A stretch of DNA of 64,000 nucleotides from Bermanella sp049115935. GTDB lineage: Bacteria > Pseudomonadota > Gammaproteobacteria > Pseudomonadales > Oceanobacteraceae. Under the pieces are notes generated by a model. The model did not search any database, was not told where the DNA came from, and saw only the letters and a list, made by a program, of their open reading frames with translations. This document shows, piece after piece, positions 32,846-41,170 of this stretch. Positions within the stretch are counted from its first letter, which is position 1; every line of letters starts with the position of its first letter. The DNA lies in NCBI GenBank assembly GCA_049115935.1, contig JAGDZK010000012.1, positions 29,468 through 93,467 of the forward strand, given 5' to 3'. The translations under genes and the position numbers were made by a program.

Positions 32846-33945
32846 GCCATAATCAGTACATGGCGCGGGCCATTCAACTCGCTAAACAAGGTTTATATAC
32901 CACCCACCCTAATCCAAGGGTTGGCTGTGTCATTGTGAAAGACGGTCAGATTATCGGCGAAGGCTATCACCGTAAAGCGGGCGAAGGTCATGCAGAGGTA
33001 AATGCACTGGCCATGGCTGGTGAAAACGCCAAGGGTGCAACAGCCTATGTCACACTTGAGCCATGCAGTCATTTTGGGCGCACCCCCCCTTGCAGTGATG
33101 GCTTGATTGCAGCCGGTATTCGTCATGTTGTGTGTGCCATGAAAGACCCTAACCCTGAAGTAAGTGGTCGAGGGTTTGTAAAATTAATGGCAGCAGGTGT
33201 GGATGTCACCTTTGGGGTGATGGAAGAGCAAGCTAGGGCATTGAACCCAGGTTTTATTAAGCGCATGGAAAGCGGTATGCCGTTTGTGCGTTTAAAAATG
33301 GCGTCCAGCTTAGACGGTCGAACCGCCATGAATAGCGGTGAAAGTCAGTGGATAACAGGGCCATCGGCCCGTCAAGACGTGCAGCGTCTTCGTGCTCGAA
33401 GTTCAGCGATTATAACGGGCATTGAAAGCATAAAATTTGATGATTCATCTCTTACCGTTCGCCAAGACGAGCTAGGCTTAGAAGACGACCTAGCAAAAGG
33501 CATTGTCGCTATGCAGCCCCTAAGAGTAGTGCTTGATAGCCAGGGTCAGATATCCAGTGATGCCAAGATATTACAGCAAGCCGGTACGACCTTAGTGGCC
33601 ACTCGCCATGGTGTGACATTAGATTCGGGTATTGAAACACTTGCCCTTGATCATGATGAGCACGGCCTAAACTTAACGGCATTACTCAAAGCATTAGCGG
33701 CTCGCCAATGTAACGAAGTGTTGGTTGAAACCGGTGCCACGTTAGCGGGTGAATTTGTGCGCCAAGGTTTAGTGGATGAAATGGTGTTATACATGGCGCC
33801 ATGTTTTATGGGCTCTGCTGCACGGCCATTATTAAACTGGCCATTAGATACCATGGCAGATAAGCAAAATTTAACCATCTTAGATAACCGTATAGTGGGG
33901 CAAGACATTCGCCTAACACTCGGTTTTGCAACAAAAGGCAATTAG
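32842..33945 (+). CDS. ribD: Bifunctional riboflavin biosynthesis deaminase/reductase
   Basis: A 367-aa fusion of a zinc pyrimidine deaminase (H50-A-E52, PCSHFGRTPPC with C75 and C84) and a reductase domain (RLKMASSLDGRTA, ITGPSARQDVQRLRA, VLVETGATLAGEF). It catalyses steps two and three from the GTP cyclohydrolase product to the ribitylaminouracil phosphate. Coupled to nrdR by a 4-nt overlap and separated from ribE by one base. Confidence 0.96.
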   Translation: MSHNQYMARAIQLAKQGLYTTHPNPRVGCVIVKDGQIIGEGYHRKAGEGHAEVNALAMAGENAKGATAYVTLEPCSHFGRTPPCSDGLIAAGIRHVVCAMKDPNPEVSGRGFVKLMAAGVDVTFGVMEEQARALNPGFIKRMESGMPFVRLKMASSLDGRTAMNSGESQWITGPSARQDVQRLRARSSAIITGIESIKFDDSSLTVRQDELGLEDDLAKGIVAMQPLRVVLDSQGQISSDAKILQQAGTTLVATRHGVTLDSGIETLALDHDEHGLNLTALLKALAARQCNEVLVETGATLAGEFVRQGLVDEMVLYMAPCFMGSAARPLLNWPLDTMADKQNLTILDNRIVGQDIRLTLGFATKGN

Positions 33946-33946
33946 T

Positions 33947-34597
33947 GTGTTTACAGGCATTATAGAAGCCAAGGGCAAAGTACTGGCTAAGCAAGCTCAG
34001 GGTGGTGATTTAAAGGTCACGTTAGAAACCGGTGGCTTAGATTTAAGTGATGTAAAGCTAGGTGACAGCATTGCCGTGAATGGTGTGTGTTTAACTGTGA
34101 TTAGTCTACAAGCGCAAAGCTTCAGTGCTGATATCAGCAATGAGACTTTAGCCCATACCCGTTGGAGCGAGATTAATCTTGGCGACACGGTGAATTTAGA
34201 AAAAGCATTAACTCCCACCACGCGTTTAGGTGGGCACTTGGTCAGTGGTCATGTTGATGGCATTGGTCAAGTGATTGAGCGTCGTGAAGACGCACGATCT
34301 ATACGCTTCAAAGTACAAGCGCCGACGGAACTGGCATGTTACATCGCTCACAAAGGCTCTATCACAGTTGACGGAGTCAGCTTAACGGTTAACGCAGTTA
34401 GTGGTGATGTGTTTGAATTAAATATCGTGCCTCACACAGCCAAGGAAACCACGTTATATGGTTACGGCCCAGGGCAAAAAGTACATTTAGAAGTGGATTT
34501 AATTGCCCGTTATTTAGAGCGTTTGATTTCAGGGCAAACACAACCGCAGCAATCGAATCTAAGCACAGGTTTTTTAGCCGAGCATGGTTTCGTTTAA
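33947..34597 (+). CDS. ribE: Riboflavin synthase, alpha chain
   Basis: A 216-aa protein of two lumazine-binding repeats that dismutates 6,7-dimethyl-8-ribityllumazine to riboflavin. It begins at GTG (33947), giving M(V)FTGIIEAKG, the invariant family start, one base after the ribD stop. NGVCLTV and DGVSLTVN mark the two repeats; GGHLVSGHVDGIG bridges them. Confidence 0.95.
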   Translation: MFTGIIEAKGKVLAKQAQGGDLKVTLETGGLDLSDVKLGDSIAVNGVCLTVISLQAQSFSADISNETLAHTRWSEINLGDTVNLEKALTPTTRLGGHLVSGHVDGIGQVIERREDARSIRFKVQAPTELACYIAHKGSITVDGVSLTVNAVSGDVFELNIVPHTAKETTLYGYGPGQKVHLEVDLIARYLERLISGQTQPQQSNLSTGFLAEHGFV

Positions 34598-34624
34598 ACC
34601 GAATATTTTTTTAAGAGTATGATC

Positions 34625-35740
34625 ATGGCGTTAAATAGTATCGAAGAAATTATTGCCGACATGCGTGACGGCAAAATGGTTATCCTGATGGATGACGAAG
34701 ACCGTGAAAATGAAGGCGACATCATTGTAGCGGCTGAAAAAGTAACACCAGAAATCATTAACTTCATGGCCAGTAAAGCCCGTGGTTTGATTTGTTTAAC
34801 GTTAACCCCTGAACGTTGCGATTATTTAGGTTTACCGGCAATGGTTGCAGGTAATGGCGCAAAATTCTCAACACCGTTTACTGTTTCAATTGAAGCGGCA
34901 GAAGGCGTAACTACCGGTATTAGTGCGGCTGATCGTGCGGTTACTGTACAAGCGGCGGTTAATCCAATGAGCAAGCCAGAAGCCATTGTGCAACCTGGGC
35001 ATATTTTCCCACTTCGCGCACAGGCTGCAGGTGTATTGGCACGTGCAGGTCACACTGAAGCGGGTTGTGATTTAGCTCGCATAGCGGGTTTACAGCCTGC
35101 GGCTTGTATCGTTGAAATTATGAACGAAGACGGCACTATGGCCCGTCGTCCAGAGCTTGAAGAATTTGCAAAAGAACACGATTTAAAAGTTGGCACCATT
35201 GCGGATTTAATCCAATACCGCATGGCTAACGAGCAAACCATTGAAAAATTAAGCACAGATAAAATTCAAACCGTACACGGTGAATTTGATCTGCATGTTT
35301 ATCGTGACACCATTAACGGTGATTCACACTTGGCGATTTCTAAAGGCGATGTGAAAAGTGCACAAGCACCACTTATTCGTGTGCAAGCGGCTGAAACATT
35401 GCGTGATGTCATTGGCGCCACCATGCCAAATAGCCAAAGCTGGTCATTAAGTAATGCACTTGAAGCCATCTCAAAAGATGAAGCCGGTGCATTGGTTATG
35501 TTAAACGCAGGTGAGCGTGAAGATATTCTCGCATCTGTAGAAACATTTTTTGGCCGCCAAAAACCACAACGCACAACCGATGTGGATAGCTCAGGTGCTT
35601 ATGTGACCATTGGTACCGGCTCACAAATTTTACGTGATTTGGGTGTGACGCAGATGCGTTTGTTAAGTAGCCCAATGAAATTTACCGGTATCTCAGGCTT
35701 TAATTTAGAAGTGATCGAATACATCCCTTGTAACAATTAA
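34625..35740 (+). CDS. ribB: DHBP synthase with a degenerate GTP cyclohydrolase II domain
   Basis: A 371-aa RibBA-like fusion. Residues 1-200 are a complete 3,4-dihydroxy-2-butanone 4-phosphate synthase (DDEDRENEGDI, STPFTVSIEA, GHIFPLRAQ, RAGHTEAGCDLARIAG). The rest has the GTP cyclohydrolase II fold outline (VHGEFDLHVYRD, YVTIGTGSQILRDLGV) but lacks the Cys zinc ligands and the catalytic region, so it is probably monofunctional RibB. Of two start codons, 34625 is chosen because AAGAG (34613-34617) is 7 nt away; the ATG at 34619 is too close. Confidence 0.92.
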   Translation: MALNSIEEIIADMRDGKMVILMDDEDRENEGDIIVAAEKVTPEIINFMASKARGLICLTLTPERCDYLGLPAMVAGNGAKFSTPFTVSIEAAEGVTTGISAADRAVTVQAAVNPMSKPEAIVQPGHIFPLRAQAAGVLARAGHTEAGCDLARIAGLQPAACIVEIMNEDGTMARRPELEEFAKEHDLKVGTIADLIQYRMANEQTIEKLSTDKIQTVHGEFDLHVYRDTINGDSHLAISKGDVKSAQAPLIRVQAAETLRDVIGATMPNSQSWSLSNALEAISKDEAGALVMLNAGEREDILASVETFFGRQKPQRTTDVDSSGAYVTIGTGSQILRDLGVTQMRLLSSPMKFTGISGFNLEVIEYIPCNN

Positions 35741-35793
35741 TAGCCAAGCCATTTATTAATTTAAAATTAAAAATATTTTTAAAGGTAAGAAAT

Positions 35794-36261
35794 ATGAAAA
35801 CAATCGCAGGAAGCTTCACTAAACTGGATGCCAAGTTTGCCATCGTACAAACCACTTGGAATGAATTTGTCGTCGACAAATTAGTAGATGGTGCGGTTCG
35901 TGGTTTAACTCGTCATGGCATCAGTGAAGACGATATTACTTTGATTCATTGCCCTGGTGCATTTGAAGTACCGTTAGTGGTTAAAAAACTAGCTGAAAGT
36001 GGCAAGTACGATGCGGTTATCGCATTAGGTGCAGTAATCCGTGGTTCAACCCCACACTTTGATTATGTTGCTGGTGAAGCAGCTAAAGGTTTGGGTCAAA
36101 TTGCATTGAACACAGGCATCCCTGTTTCTTTCGGTATCCTAACCGTAGACACAATTGAACAAGCCATTGAGCGCGCTGGTACGAAAGCGGGTAACAAGGG
36201 TGAAGAATCTGCGCTTAGCGCCTACGAAATGGTCAGTCTGCTTAAGCAGCTGGAGGCCTAA
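35794..36261 (+). CDS. ribH: 6,7-dimethyl-8-ribityllumazine synthase
   Basis: A 155-aa lumazine synthase with the substrate motifs PGAFEVPLVVKKLA, IALGAVIRGSTPHFDYV and PVSFGILTVDTIEQAIERAG; it condenses DHBP with the ribitylaminouracil. Its stop overlaps the nusB start (TAATG, 1 nt). Confidence 0.96.
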   Translation: MKTIAGSFTKLDAKFAIVQTTWNEFVVDKLVDGAVRGLTRHGISEDDITLIHCPGAFEVPLVVKKLAESGKYDAVIALGAVIRGSTPHFDYVAGEAAKGLGQIALNTGIPVSFGILTVDTIEQAIERAGTKAGNKGEESALSAYEMVSLLKQLEA

Positions 36262-36731
36262 TGAGCGAGAACCCAATTCCAAGAAAAGATAATGACAGCG
36301 GCCGCCCGAATCCGGGCGCGCGTCGCAAGGCTCGTCATTATGCAATGCAAGCGCTGTATCAATGGGATATGGCGGGTGCGAGCTTAAACAAAATTGAAGC
36401 GGAATTTTTAATCGATAACGACATGACCCATGTTGATACTGAATACTTCCGTGATATTTTACGTGGTGTGCCAAATAATCTTGGCGAGCTTGATGAAATG
36501 TTGATCCCATGTTTAAGTCGTGGCATTGAAGAAGTTACACCGGTAGAAAAAGCGATTTTACGTTTAGCGGCATTTGAATTAGCGCATCGTATTGATGTGC
36601 CGTACCGTGTAGTTATTAACGAAAGTGTTGAGTTATCGAAAAAATTTGGTGCCACAGAAAGCCATAAATTTATCAATGGCGCACTGGATAAACTTGCACA
36701 GCGTGTGCGAGTCGTAGAACTAAAAAAATAA
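36261..36731 (+). CDS. nusB: Transcription antitermination protein NusB
   Basis: A 156-aa helical RNA-binding factor that joins NusE (S10) on boxA of rRNA leaders. ARHYAMQALYQWDMAG near the N terminus, PVEKAILRLAAFELAHR, YRVVINESVELSKKFGA and HKFINGALDKLA at the C terminus. The ribH-nusB link is conserved. Confidence 0.95.
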   Translation: MSENPIPRKDNDSGRPNPGARRKARHYAMQALYQWDMAGASLNKIEAEFLIDNDMTHVDTEYFRDILRGVPNNLGELDEMLIPCLSRGIEEVTPVEKAILRLAAFELAHRIDVPYRVVINESVELSKKFGATESHKFINGALDKLAQRVRVVELKK

Positions 36732-36740
36732 GAATATGAT

Positions 36741-36767
36741 TTTCTTGTGACGCTTCGTCACAAGAAA
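36741..36767 (+). other. Perfect 12-bp hairpin between nusB and thiL
   Basis: TTTCTTGTGACG (36741-36752), loop CTT, CGTCACAAGAAA (36756-36767). There is no T run after it, and thiL starts 27 nt later, so it may stabilise or attenuate the mRNA rather than terminate it. Confidence 0.6.
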
Positions 36768-36793
36768 GACCTTTAAAAGGCGAGAGGAAAACG

Positions 36794-37696
36794 GTGAACG
36801 AATTTCAGCTAATAAAGCAGTTCTTTCAACGACCGGCCCTCGCCTTTTCAAACGCCTACCTTCGTCAAGGCATAGGCGATGATTGCGCTACTTTTAATCT
36901 CCCAAGTGAATATGATTTACACCTGTCTTTGGATACCTTAGTTGAAGGTGTACACTTTCCTCATCATGCTAATCCATTTGATATTGCAACTCGCTCTGTT
37001 GCGGTGAGCATCAGTGATCTTGCGGCCATGGCTGCGGTTCCAATTGGTTTTACACTTGGTATTACACTGCCAAGTAAAGATGAAAACTGGTTAAGGAAAT
37101 TTAGTGACGGGTTGGCCCACGCTGCTCAGTTTTATCAATGCCCGTTAATTGGTGGTGATACCACAAAAGGTCCTAGCTTGGTTATTAGCTTACAGGTACA
37201 TGGCATAACAAAAGCAGGTGAGGGTTTAAAGCGCAGCGGTGCACAAGTGGGTGATAACGTTTATGTCAGTAATTCATTGGGTGATGGTGCGGGTGCACTA
37301 CCTCTAGTGTTAAAACAGCCAAATTACAATACAGGTTTGGCCAAGCAATTTTATAACCCCATTGCACAAATCGAATTTGCACAAAAAATCAAAACTTATG
37401 CAAATAGCTGCTTAGATATTAGTGATGGTTTGATTCAAGATTTAAATCATATTTGTACTGCAAGCAATGTGGGAATGGATATTAATCCTGATCTTATTCC
37501 GCTATCGCAGTTATTAGTTGAAACCTATGGTCGCGAACAATCACTACGGTATGCATTAACGGGTGGTGATGATTATCAGTTAGCCTACACCGCTAAGCAT
37601 TGTGATCACGGTATTTGTATTGGTGAGGTGGTTGAGGGGGATAACGTAACTATTTTGGGACTGGAAATTATTACAGGCGGTTTTCAGCATTTTTAG
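36794..37696 (+). CDS. thiL: Thiamine-monophosphate kinase
   Basis: A 300-aa ATP-dependent kinase making thiamine pyrophosphate. Motifs GIGDDCA, DTLVEGVHF, SVSISDLAAMAA, GGDTTKGP, DISDGLIQDLNHI and TGGDDYQLAY are present. It starts at GTG (36794) after GAGAGGA. pgpA, often next in related genomes, is absent here; a MerR gene follows. Confidence 0.94.
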   Translation: MNEFQLIKQFFQRPALAFSNAYLRQGIGDDCATFNLPSEYDLHLSLDTLVEGVHFPHHANPFDIATRSVAVSISDLAAMAAVPIGFTLGITLPSKDENWLRKFSDGLAHAAQFYQCPLIGGDTTKGPSLVISLQVHGITKAGEGLKRSGAQVGDNVYVSNSLGDGAGALPLVLKQPNYNTGLAKQFYNPIAQIEFAQKIKTYANSCLDISDGLIQDLNHICTASNVGMDINPDLIPLSQLLVETYGREQSLRYALTGGDDYQLAYTAKHCDHGICIGEVVEGDNVTILGLEIITGGFQHF

Positions 37697-37796
37697 TTAA
37701 ATCGAATTGACTGTTTTAAAAAATTTATACAAATTTCTTTTCTATTCAGTAGTGCGACCTTTAATATTATAGCTTAATCATTCTTAGAGGTTCGAT

Positions 37797-38159
37797 ATGT
37801 ATATCGGTGAATTATCTCAATGCACTGGTGCAACACCAAGAGCTATCCGGCTTTATGAATCACTGAATCTTATTCAAGTTGCACGAAAAGGAAATTATCG
37901 AGTTTATGAAACTGCACATATTGAGTTTGTACAATTAATTAAAGAAGCTCAAAGTTTGGGCATTTCACTGGCCGAATTACAACTCCTCAAAAAAGGTGAT
38001 AATGACCTTGATTGGTCCGGTGTTAACGCATTATTAACCATAAAAAAGGAACAGTCTGAGGACTCTATTCGAAAGCTAAACCTGCATATTTCACGACTAG
38101 AACGATATCAAGCCTTAATTGCGGATTGTGTAAAGAGTAATGCTGCACATTGTGAATAG
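37797..38159 (+). CDS. MerR family transcriptional regulator
   Basis: A 120-aa regulator with the MerR winged helix (IGELSQCTGATPRAIRLYESLNLI, GNYRVYETAHIEFVQLI) and a dimerisation coiled coil (about 80-112). No obvious metal-binding Cys pair; the only C-terminal Cys are C111 and C119. It is transcribed toward the adjacent quinone reductase gene, whose promoter has a MerR-type operator, so that gene is the likely target. Confidence 0.88.
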   Translation: MYIGELSQCTGATPRAIRLYESLNLIQVARKGNYRVYETAHIEFVQLIKEAQSLGISLAELQLLKKGDNDLDWSGVNALLTIKKEQSEDSIRKLNLHISRLERYQALIADCVKSNAAHCE

Positions 38160-38163
38160 ATGC

Positions 38164-38195
38164 TTGACTCTTACCCTAGGGTAAGGGCTTAGCAT
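38164..38195 (+). promoter_or_regulatory. MerR-type promoter of the quinone reductase gene
   Basis: -35 TTGACT (38164-38169), a 20-bp spacer, -10 TAGCAT (38190-38195). The spacer contains the perfect 16-bp dyad CTTACCCTAGGGTAAG (38170-38185). The overlong spacer with a centred dyad is the hallmark of MerR-activated promoters. Confidence 0.8.
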
Positions 38196-38222
38196 AACTC
38201 TGTATCAAATAGGAGATATGTT

Positions 38223-38795
38223 ATGAAACGCATTTTATTAATCAACGCTAATCCCAAATCCAATAGCTTATGCAAAGCAATGTCCCACCGATACGTTGAA
38301 ATGGCAAAACAGAAGCATCAGTTAAAACAAGTGCATATTGGTGATCTAACATTTAATCCGGATTTGCCTGAGGGCTATGACAGCTCGTCAGATTTGGAGA
38401 GTGACTTAAAGGCGATTCAACAGCAAATTTTGTGGGCAACTCATATCGTATTCATCGTGCCAATCTGGTGGGGTGGTATGCCTGCTAAGTTTAAAGGGCT
38501 GATTGATCGAATTTTTTTATCGGGCTTTGCATTTGAATATGAACCAAAGAAACATATCCCCAATAAACTATTAACAGGACGAACAGCACAGATAATTGTG
38601 ACATTAGATACCCCTGTATTTTGGTATAAATGGATTCAAGGTAATCCAATTTACAAACAACTGAAACGTACTATCCTAGATTTTGTTGGTATTAAGAACC
38701 AATCGATTAATTACTTTGGGCCTGTGATTGGATCAAGTGATGAGCAAAGAGAACGTTGGTTAGCGAAAGTTGGTTCTCTTGTTCCTAGGCATTAA
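38223..38795 (+). CDS. NAD(P)H-dependent flavodoxin-fold oxidoreductase (quinone reductase type)
   Basis: A 190-aa NQO1/MdaB-like flavoprotein: RILLINANPKSNSLCKAMSH (FMN/FAD phosphate loop), FIVPIWWGGMPAKFKGLIDR (isoalloxazine contact) and GPVIGSSDEQRERWLAKVG. Two-electron reduction of quinones or electrophiles is likely. AGGAGA lies just upstream. The upstream MerR gene and operator suggest induction by a redox-active or electrophilic signal (inference). Confidence 0.87.
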   Translation: MKRILLINANPKSNSLCKAMSHRYVEMAKQKHQLKQVHIGDLTFNPDLPEGYDSSSDLESDLKAIQQQILWATHIVFIVPIWWGGMPAKFKGLIDRIFLSGFAFEYEPKKHIPNKLLTGRTAQIIVTLDTPVFWYKWIQGNPIYKQLKRTILDFVGIKNQSINYFGPVIGSSDEQRERWLAKVGSLVPRH

Positions 38796-38805
38796 TTAAG
38801 TGTTA

Positions 38806-38830
38806 AAAGCCCAGTGGCTAGCTGGGCTTT
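38806..38830 (+). terminator. Terminator hairpin after the quinone reductase gene
   Basis: AAAGCCCAG (38806-38814) and CTGGGCTTT (38822-38830). The hairpin and the next 60 bases repeat almost exactly at 38981-39065, so it may derive from the terminator of the duplicated lipoprotein gene. Confidence 0.65.
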
Positions 38831-38945
38831 CGTCTTGCATCTCTCATCTCACGTTTCACGTGCTACAAGATTACTTTTCGATGTTAGCGGCAGCCTTGAG
38901 CGAAATAGAAGTTTCGCTAGTTCGTCATAGCCTTTTTGATTTGAG
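38831..38945 (-). pseudogene. Decayed partial copy of the 3' end of the LPP20-like lipoprotein gene
   Basis: This stretch repeats 39006-39110 with changes: the block CATCTCTCATCTCACGTTT, the GATTACTTTTC terminal-codon region and TTTCGCTAGTTCGTCATAGCC occur in both. On the minus strand the copy can still be read as KGYDELAK and, in another frame, a short end AANIEK-stop, so it is frameshifted. It has no upstream body and appears to be a remnant of a tandem duplication. Confidence 0.6.
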
Positions 38946-38980
38946 CAACTTGAAAGGTTGATCATATGATTAGCCACAAA

Positions 38981-39005
38981 AAAGCCCAGCTATTAGCTGG
39001 GCTTT
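38981..39005 (-). terminator. Terminator of the LPP20-like lipoprotein gene
   Basis: AAAGCCCAGC and GCTGGGCTTT form a 10-bp stem with a TATTA loop; on the minus transcript it is followed by a run of Us. A near-identical hairpin is at 38806-38830. Confidence 0.8.
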
Positions 39006-39045
39006 CGTTTTACATCTCTCATCTCACGTTTAACGTGCTATAAGA

Positions 39046-39627
39046 TTACTTTTCCATGTTAGCGATTTCTTTCGCTAGTTCGTCATAGCCTTTTTTGGCT
39101 TGGAACTTCTGCCATAGAGCTTTCTCGTTGTTCATAGAAGTCTTAAGGGCTGTTTCGTGGATCAAGCCAGCTGCCTTATCATCTAGGCCAACAAGTACGT
39201 ATAGAGTACCGTTAGGGCTAGTTTTAGACTTATACATACGTGTACCAACCAGTGTTTCGTTGGTGATTTGCTTAGTAACAGATGTATTTACTTTATCAAC
39301 GGTTTCGCTGTCACCAACGCCAGTGGTTTCAGCAAATTGCTTAACCATGTTTTGAACTTGTACTTTCATCATTTGAGCCAGTTGAACACGAGCAGCAGCA
39401 GTAGCTTGTTGCTTCATAAAGTTCATGCCAGCGCCAGATTTATCTGCACTGCCCACTGCTGATACATCTAAACCAGGAACTGGTTCATCACATACCCAGC
39501 CAGGTGCTGCAGTTTGTGGCGCGTCTGGGAAGGTACAATCGAGTACAACTTGTTTCTCACCGCCGCCTAAGCATGCTGTAAGTGAAAGGGTTAAAGCACT
39601 AATGCCAAGAATACGAGTTAGGGCCAT
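39046..39627 (-). CDS. LPP20 family lipoprotein
   Basis: A 193-aa predicted outer-membrane lipoprotein: signal peptide with lipobox LTAC, then PGWVCDEPVPGLDVSAVGSA, an LPP20-type helical and beta domain (QATAAARVQLAQMMKVQVQN, VGTRMYKSKTSPNGTLYVLV) and a C-terminal helix KKGYDELAKEIANMEK. The start at 39627 is preceded by AAGGAG on its strand; the frame continues upstream to 39891 without a plausible start. It may take part in flagellar or surface assembly as in other LPP20/FlgP-like proteins, but no flagellar gene is nearby. Confidence 0.8.
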   Translation of the reverse strand: MALTRILGISALTLSLTACLGGGEKQVVLDCTFPDAPQTAAPGWVCDEPVPGLDVSAVGSADKSGAGMNFMKQQATAAARVQLAQMMKVQVQNMVKQFAETTGVGDSETVDKVNTSVTKQITNETLVGTRMYKSKTSPNGTLYVLVGLDDKAAGLIHETALKTSMNNEKALWQKFQAKKGYDELAKEIANMEK

Positions 39628-39982
39628 CTTCTTCTCCTTGAAGGATTTAGGGTTTAGGATGGCTCTAACCTTAACCAATAACATGGATTCTCGCCAGAGT
39701 TTAAGATGAAAAAACCATAAAAAAGCGTTTATTTGTGACAGGTATTTTAGCGAGCCTGCTGATGCTGTGTGTATGTGGTTGGAAACCGTCTTGGCTAAGA
39801 CCAAATTGGGCCGATTCAGTGGCTGAGCATCAAGCAGTGGGTAGTTGTACCATTCATGCCTTGGTATGTATAAACAAAAAGAATGTACCATTTATCGGGC
39901 CCGTCTAGAGTTTGCCGCGCGTAAAGGGATTACCATTTCAGCGCAAACGGTGCTCTTTGAGGCCCTAATAAGAAGAAAGCGC
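39628..39982. other. Gap between the LPP20-like gene and tatC, with a possible 40-codon frame
   Basis: No firm gene. On the plus strand two protein-like frames occur: one from about 39724 (a hydrophobic stretch GILASLLMLCVCGW, no standard start) ending near 39905, and a 40-codon ATG frame 39866-39988 (MYKQKECTIYRARLEFAARK, then a helix ending in EALIRRKRL). Neither has a ribosome site. They may be remnants of a broken gene. The rest presumably carries the promoter of the LPP20-like gene. Confidence 0.3.
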
Positions 39983-40000
39983 CTATAAGGCGCTTTCTTC
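39972..40000. terminator. Hairpin at the tatC 3' end
   Basis: GAAGAAAGCGCC (39972-39983), loop TATAA, GGCGCTTTCTTC (39989-40000): a perfect 12-bp stem that overlaps the tatC stop codon. No long T run, so termination strength is uncertain. Confidence 0.55.
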
Positions 40001-40771
40001 GGTTTCATCATTGGCATCACTGGTTTTATTCTTTTCAACCAAGCGGCCAAAGAAAATCCCCACTTCAAATAATAAATACATGGGCAGTGCTAAAATAGTT
40101 TGGCTGATCACATCCGGTGGTGTTACCAACATGCCAATGACAAAACAGCCTACAAAAATATAAGGTCGTTTTGTGCTTAAACTGGCCACAGATGTAATGC
40201 CAGTCATGATCAGTAATATAGTGGCAATGGGAATTTCAAATGCGATACCAAACGCAAAAAACATTTTAAGAATGAAATTTAAAATGTTGTTAATGTCAGG
40301 TAAAAAATTGACCCCTTCAGGCCCCACCGCAGTAAAAAAACCAAATGCTAAAGGCAGTACCACAAAATAGGCAAATGCGATGCCTACGTAAAATAAAACA
40401 ATGCTGCTTAATAATAGGGGCACCGCAAAGCGTTTTTCATGTTTGTATAAACCAGGAGCAATGAATGACCAAACCTGATGCAAGATAAACGGTATGGCAA
40501 TAAACACCGCAGCAAATAAGGTGAGTTTAAAAGGTACTAAGAAGGGGGATGCAACCCCAGTGGCAATCATGCTGCTGCTTTCAGGTAATAAAATTTCCAG
40601 TGGTTTTGATACCCACAAATACAATTCATTTGAAAAACTGTATAGGCCAATAAACACCACTAAAATTAATAAAAGCGCTTTTAATAGACGATTTCGTAAT
40701 TCAATTAAGTGGGTGATTAAAGGCTGTTGTTGCTGCATTTGTTCTGTTTCAGCTTTGCTTTTTTTCGACAT
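39983..40771 (-). CDS. tatC: Twin-arginine translocase subunit TatC
   Basis: A 262-aa six-TM protein that recognises twin-arginine signal peptides. The conserved HLIELRNRLLKALL N terminus, the periplasmic Pro-rich segment SFIAPGLYKHEKRF and the Glu-containing GVNFLPDINNILNFILKMFFAFGIAFEIPIA region are visible. It overlaps tatB by 1 nt (TAATG). Confidence 0.96.
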   Translation of the reverse strand: MSKKSKAETEQMQQQQPLITHLIELRNRLLKALLLILVVFIGLYSFSNELYLWVSKPLEILLPESSSMIATGVASPFLVPFKLTLFAAVFIAIPFILHQVWSFIAPGLYKHEKRFAVPLLLSSIVLFYVGIAFAYFVVLPLAFGFFTAVGPEGVNFLPDINNILNFILKMFFAFGIAFEIPIATILLIMTGITSVASLSTKRPYIFVGCFVIGMLVTPPDVISQTILALPMYLLFEVGIFFGRLVEKNKTSDANDETEESAL

Positions 40772-41148
40772 TACGCATCCCCTTTTTTATCGCTGGGAGC
40801 GTGTGTCTGTTCAGCTGGTTCGGTGCTTGGAGCAATGCTGTTTTCAATAGGTTGTGTTTGTGGGAAATCTTCATGTTCTTGAGCTTGTTGCGCCTGTTGT
40901 TCTTTTACCAGTTGCAACGCTTGCTCTTCTGGGCTCATGAAACTGTGTTGGGTGTCTTTGAGTTTTTCTTGCAGTTCTTGGGCACGAACTTCGCGCTCAA
41001 TTTCCTGTTGAATGCCACTCATGGTTCGACGAACACGACCAAGTAGCAGCCCTAACGTGCGGGCAGCCTTGGGTAGTCGTTCAGGGCCCAGCACGATCAA
41101 GCCCAGTACGCCTACTACTAATAACTCAGCAAAACCAATATCAAACAT
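40771..41148 (-). CDS. tatB: Sec-independent translocase protein TatB
   Basis: A 125-aa protein: MFDIGFAELLVVGVLGLIVLGPERLP TM and hinge (E8 conserved), the amphipathic AARTLGLLLGRVRRTM helix, then a long charged tail. It works with TatC in substrate docking. Confidence 0.94.
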   Translation of the reverse strand: MFDIGFAELLVVGVLGLIVLGPERLPKAARTLGLLLGRVRRTMSGIQQEIEREVRAQELQEKLKDTQHSFMSPEEQALQLVKEQQAQQAQEHEDFPQTQPIENSIAPSTEPAEQTHAPSDKKGDA

Positions 41149-41170
41149 AATAACTTCTTAGGGGTTGTGT

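Noticed and set aside
33900..34625. FMN riboswitch near the rib genes
   Set aside because: No RFN element features: ribE starts one base after ribD, and the ribE-ribB gap is only about 27 nt.
39628..39891. 88-residue N-terminal extension of the LPP20-like lipoprotein
   Set aside because: The lipobox signal peptide and AAGGAG at 39627 define the start; the extension has no signal or homology.
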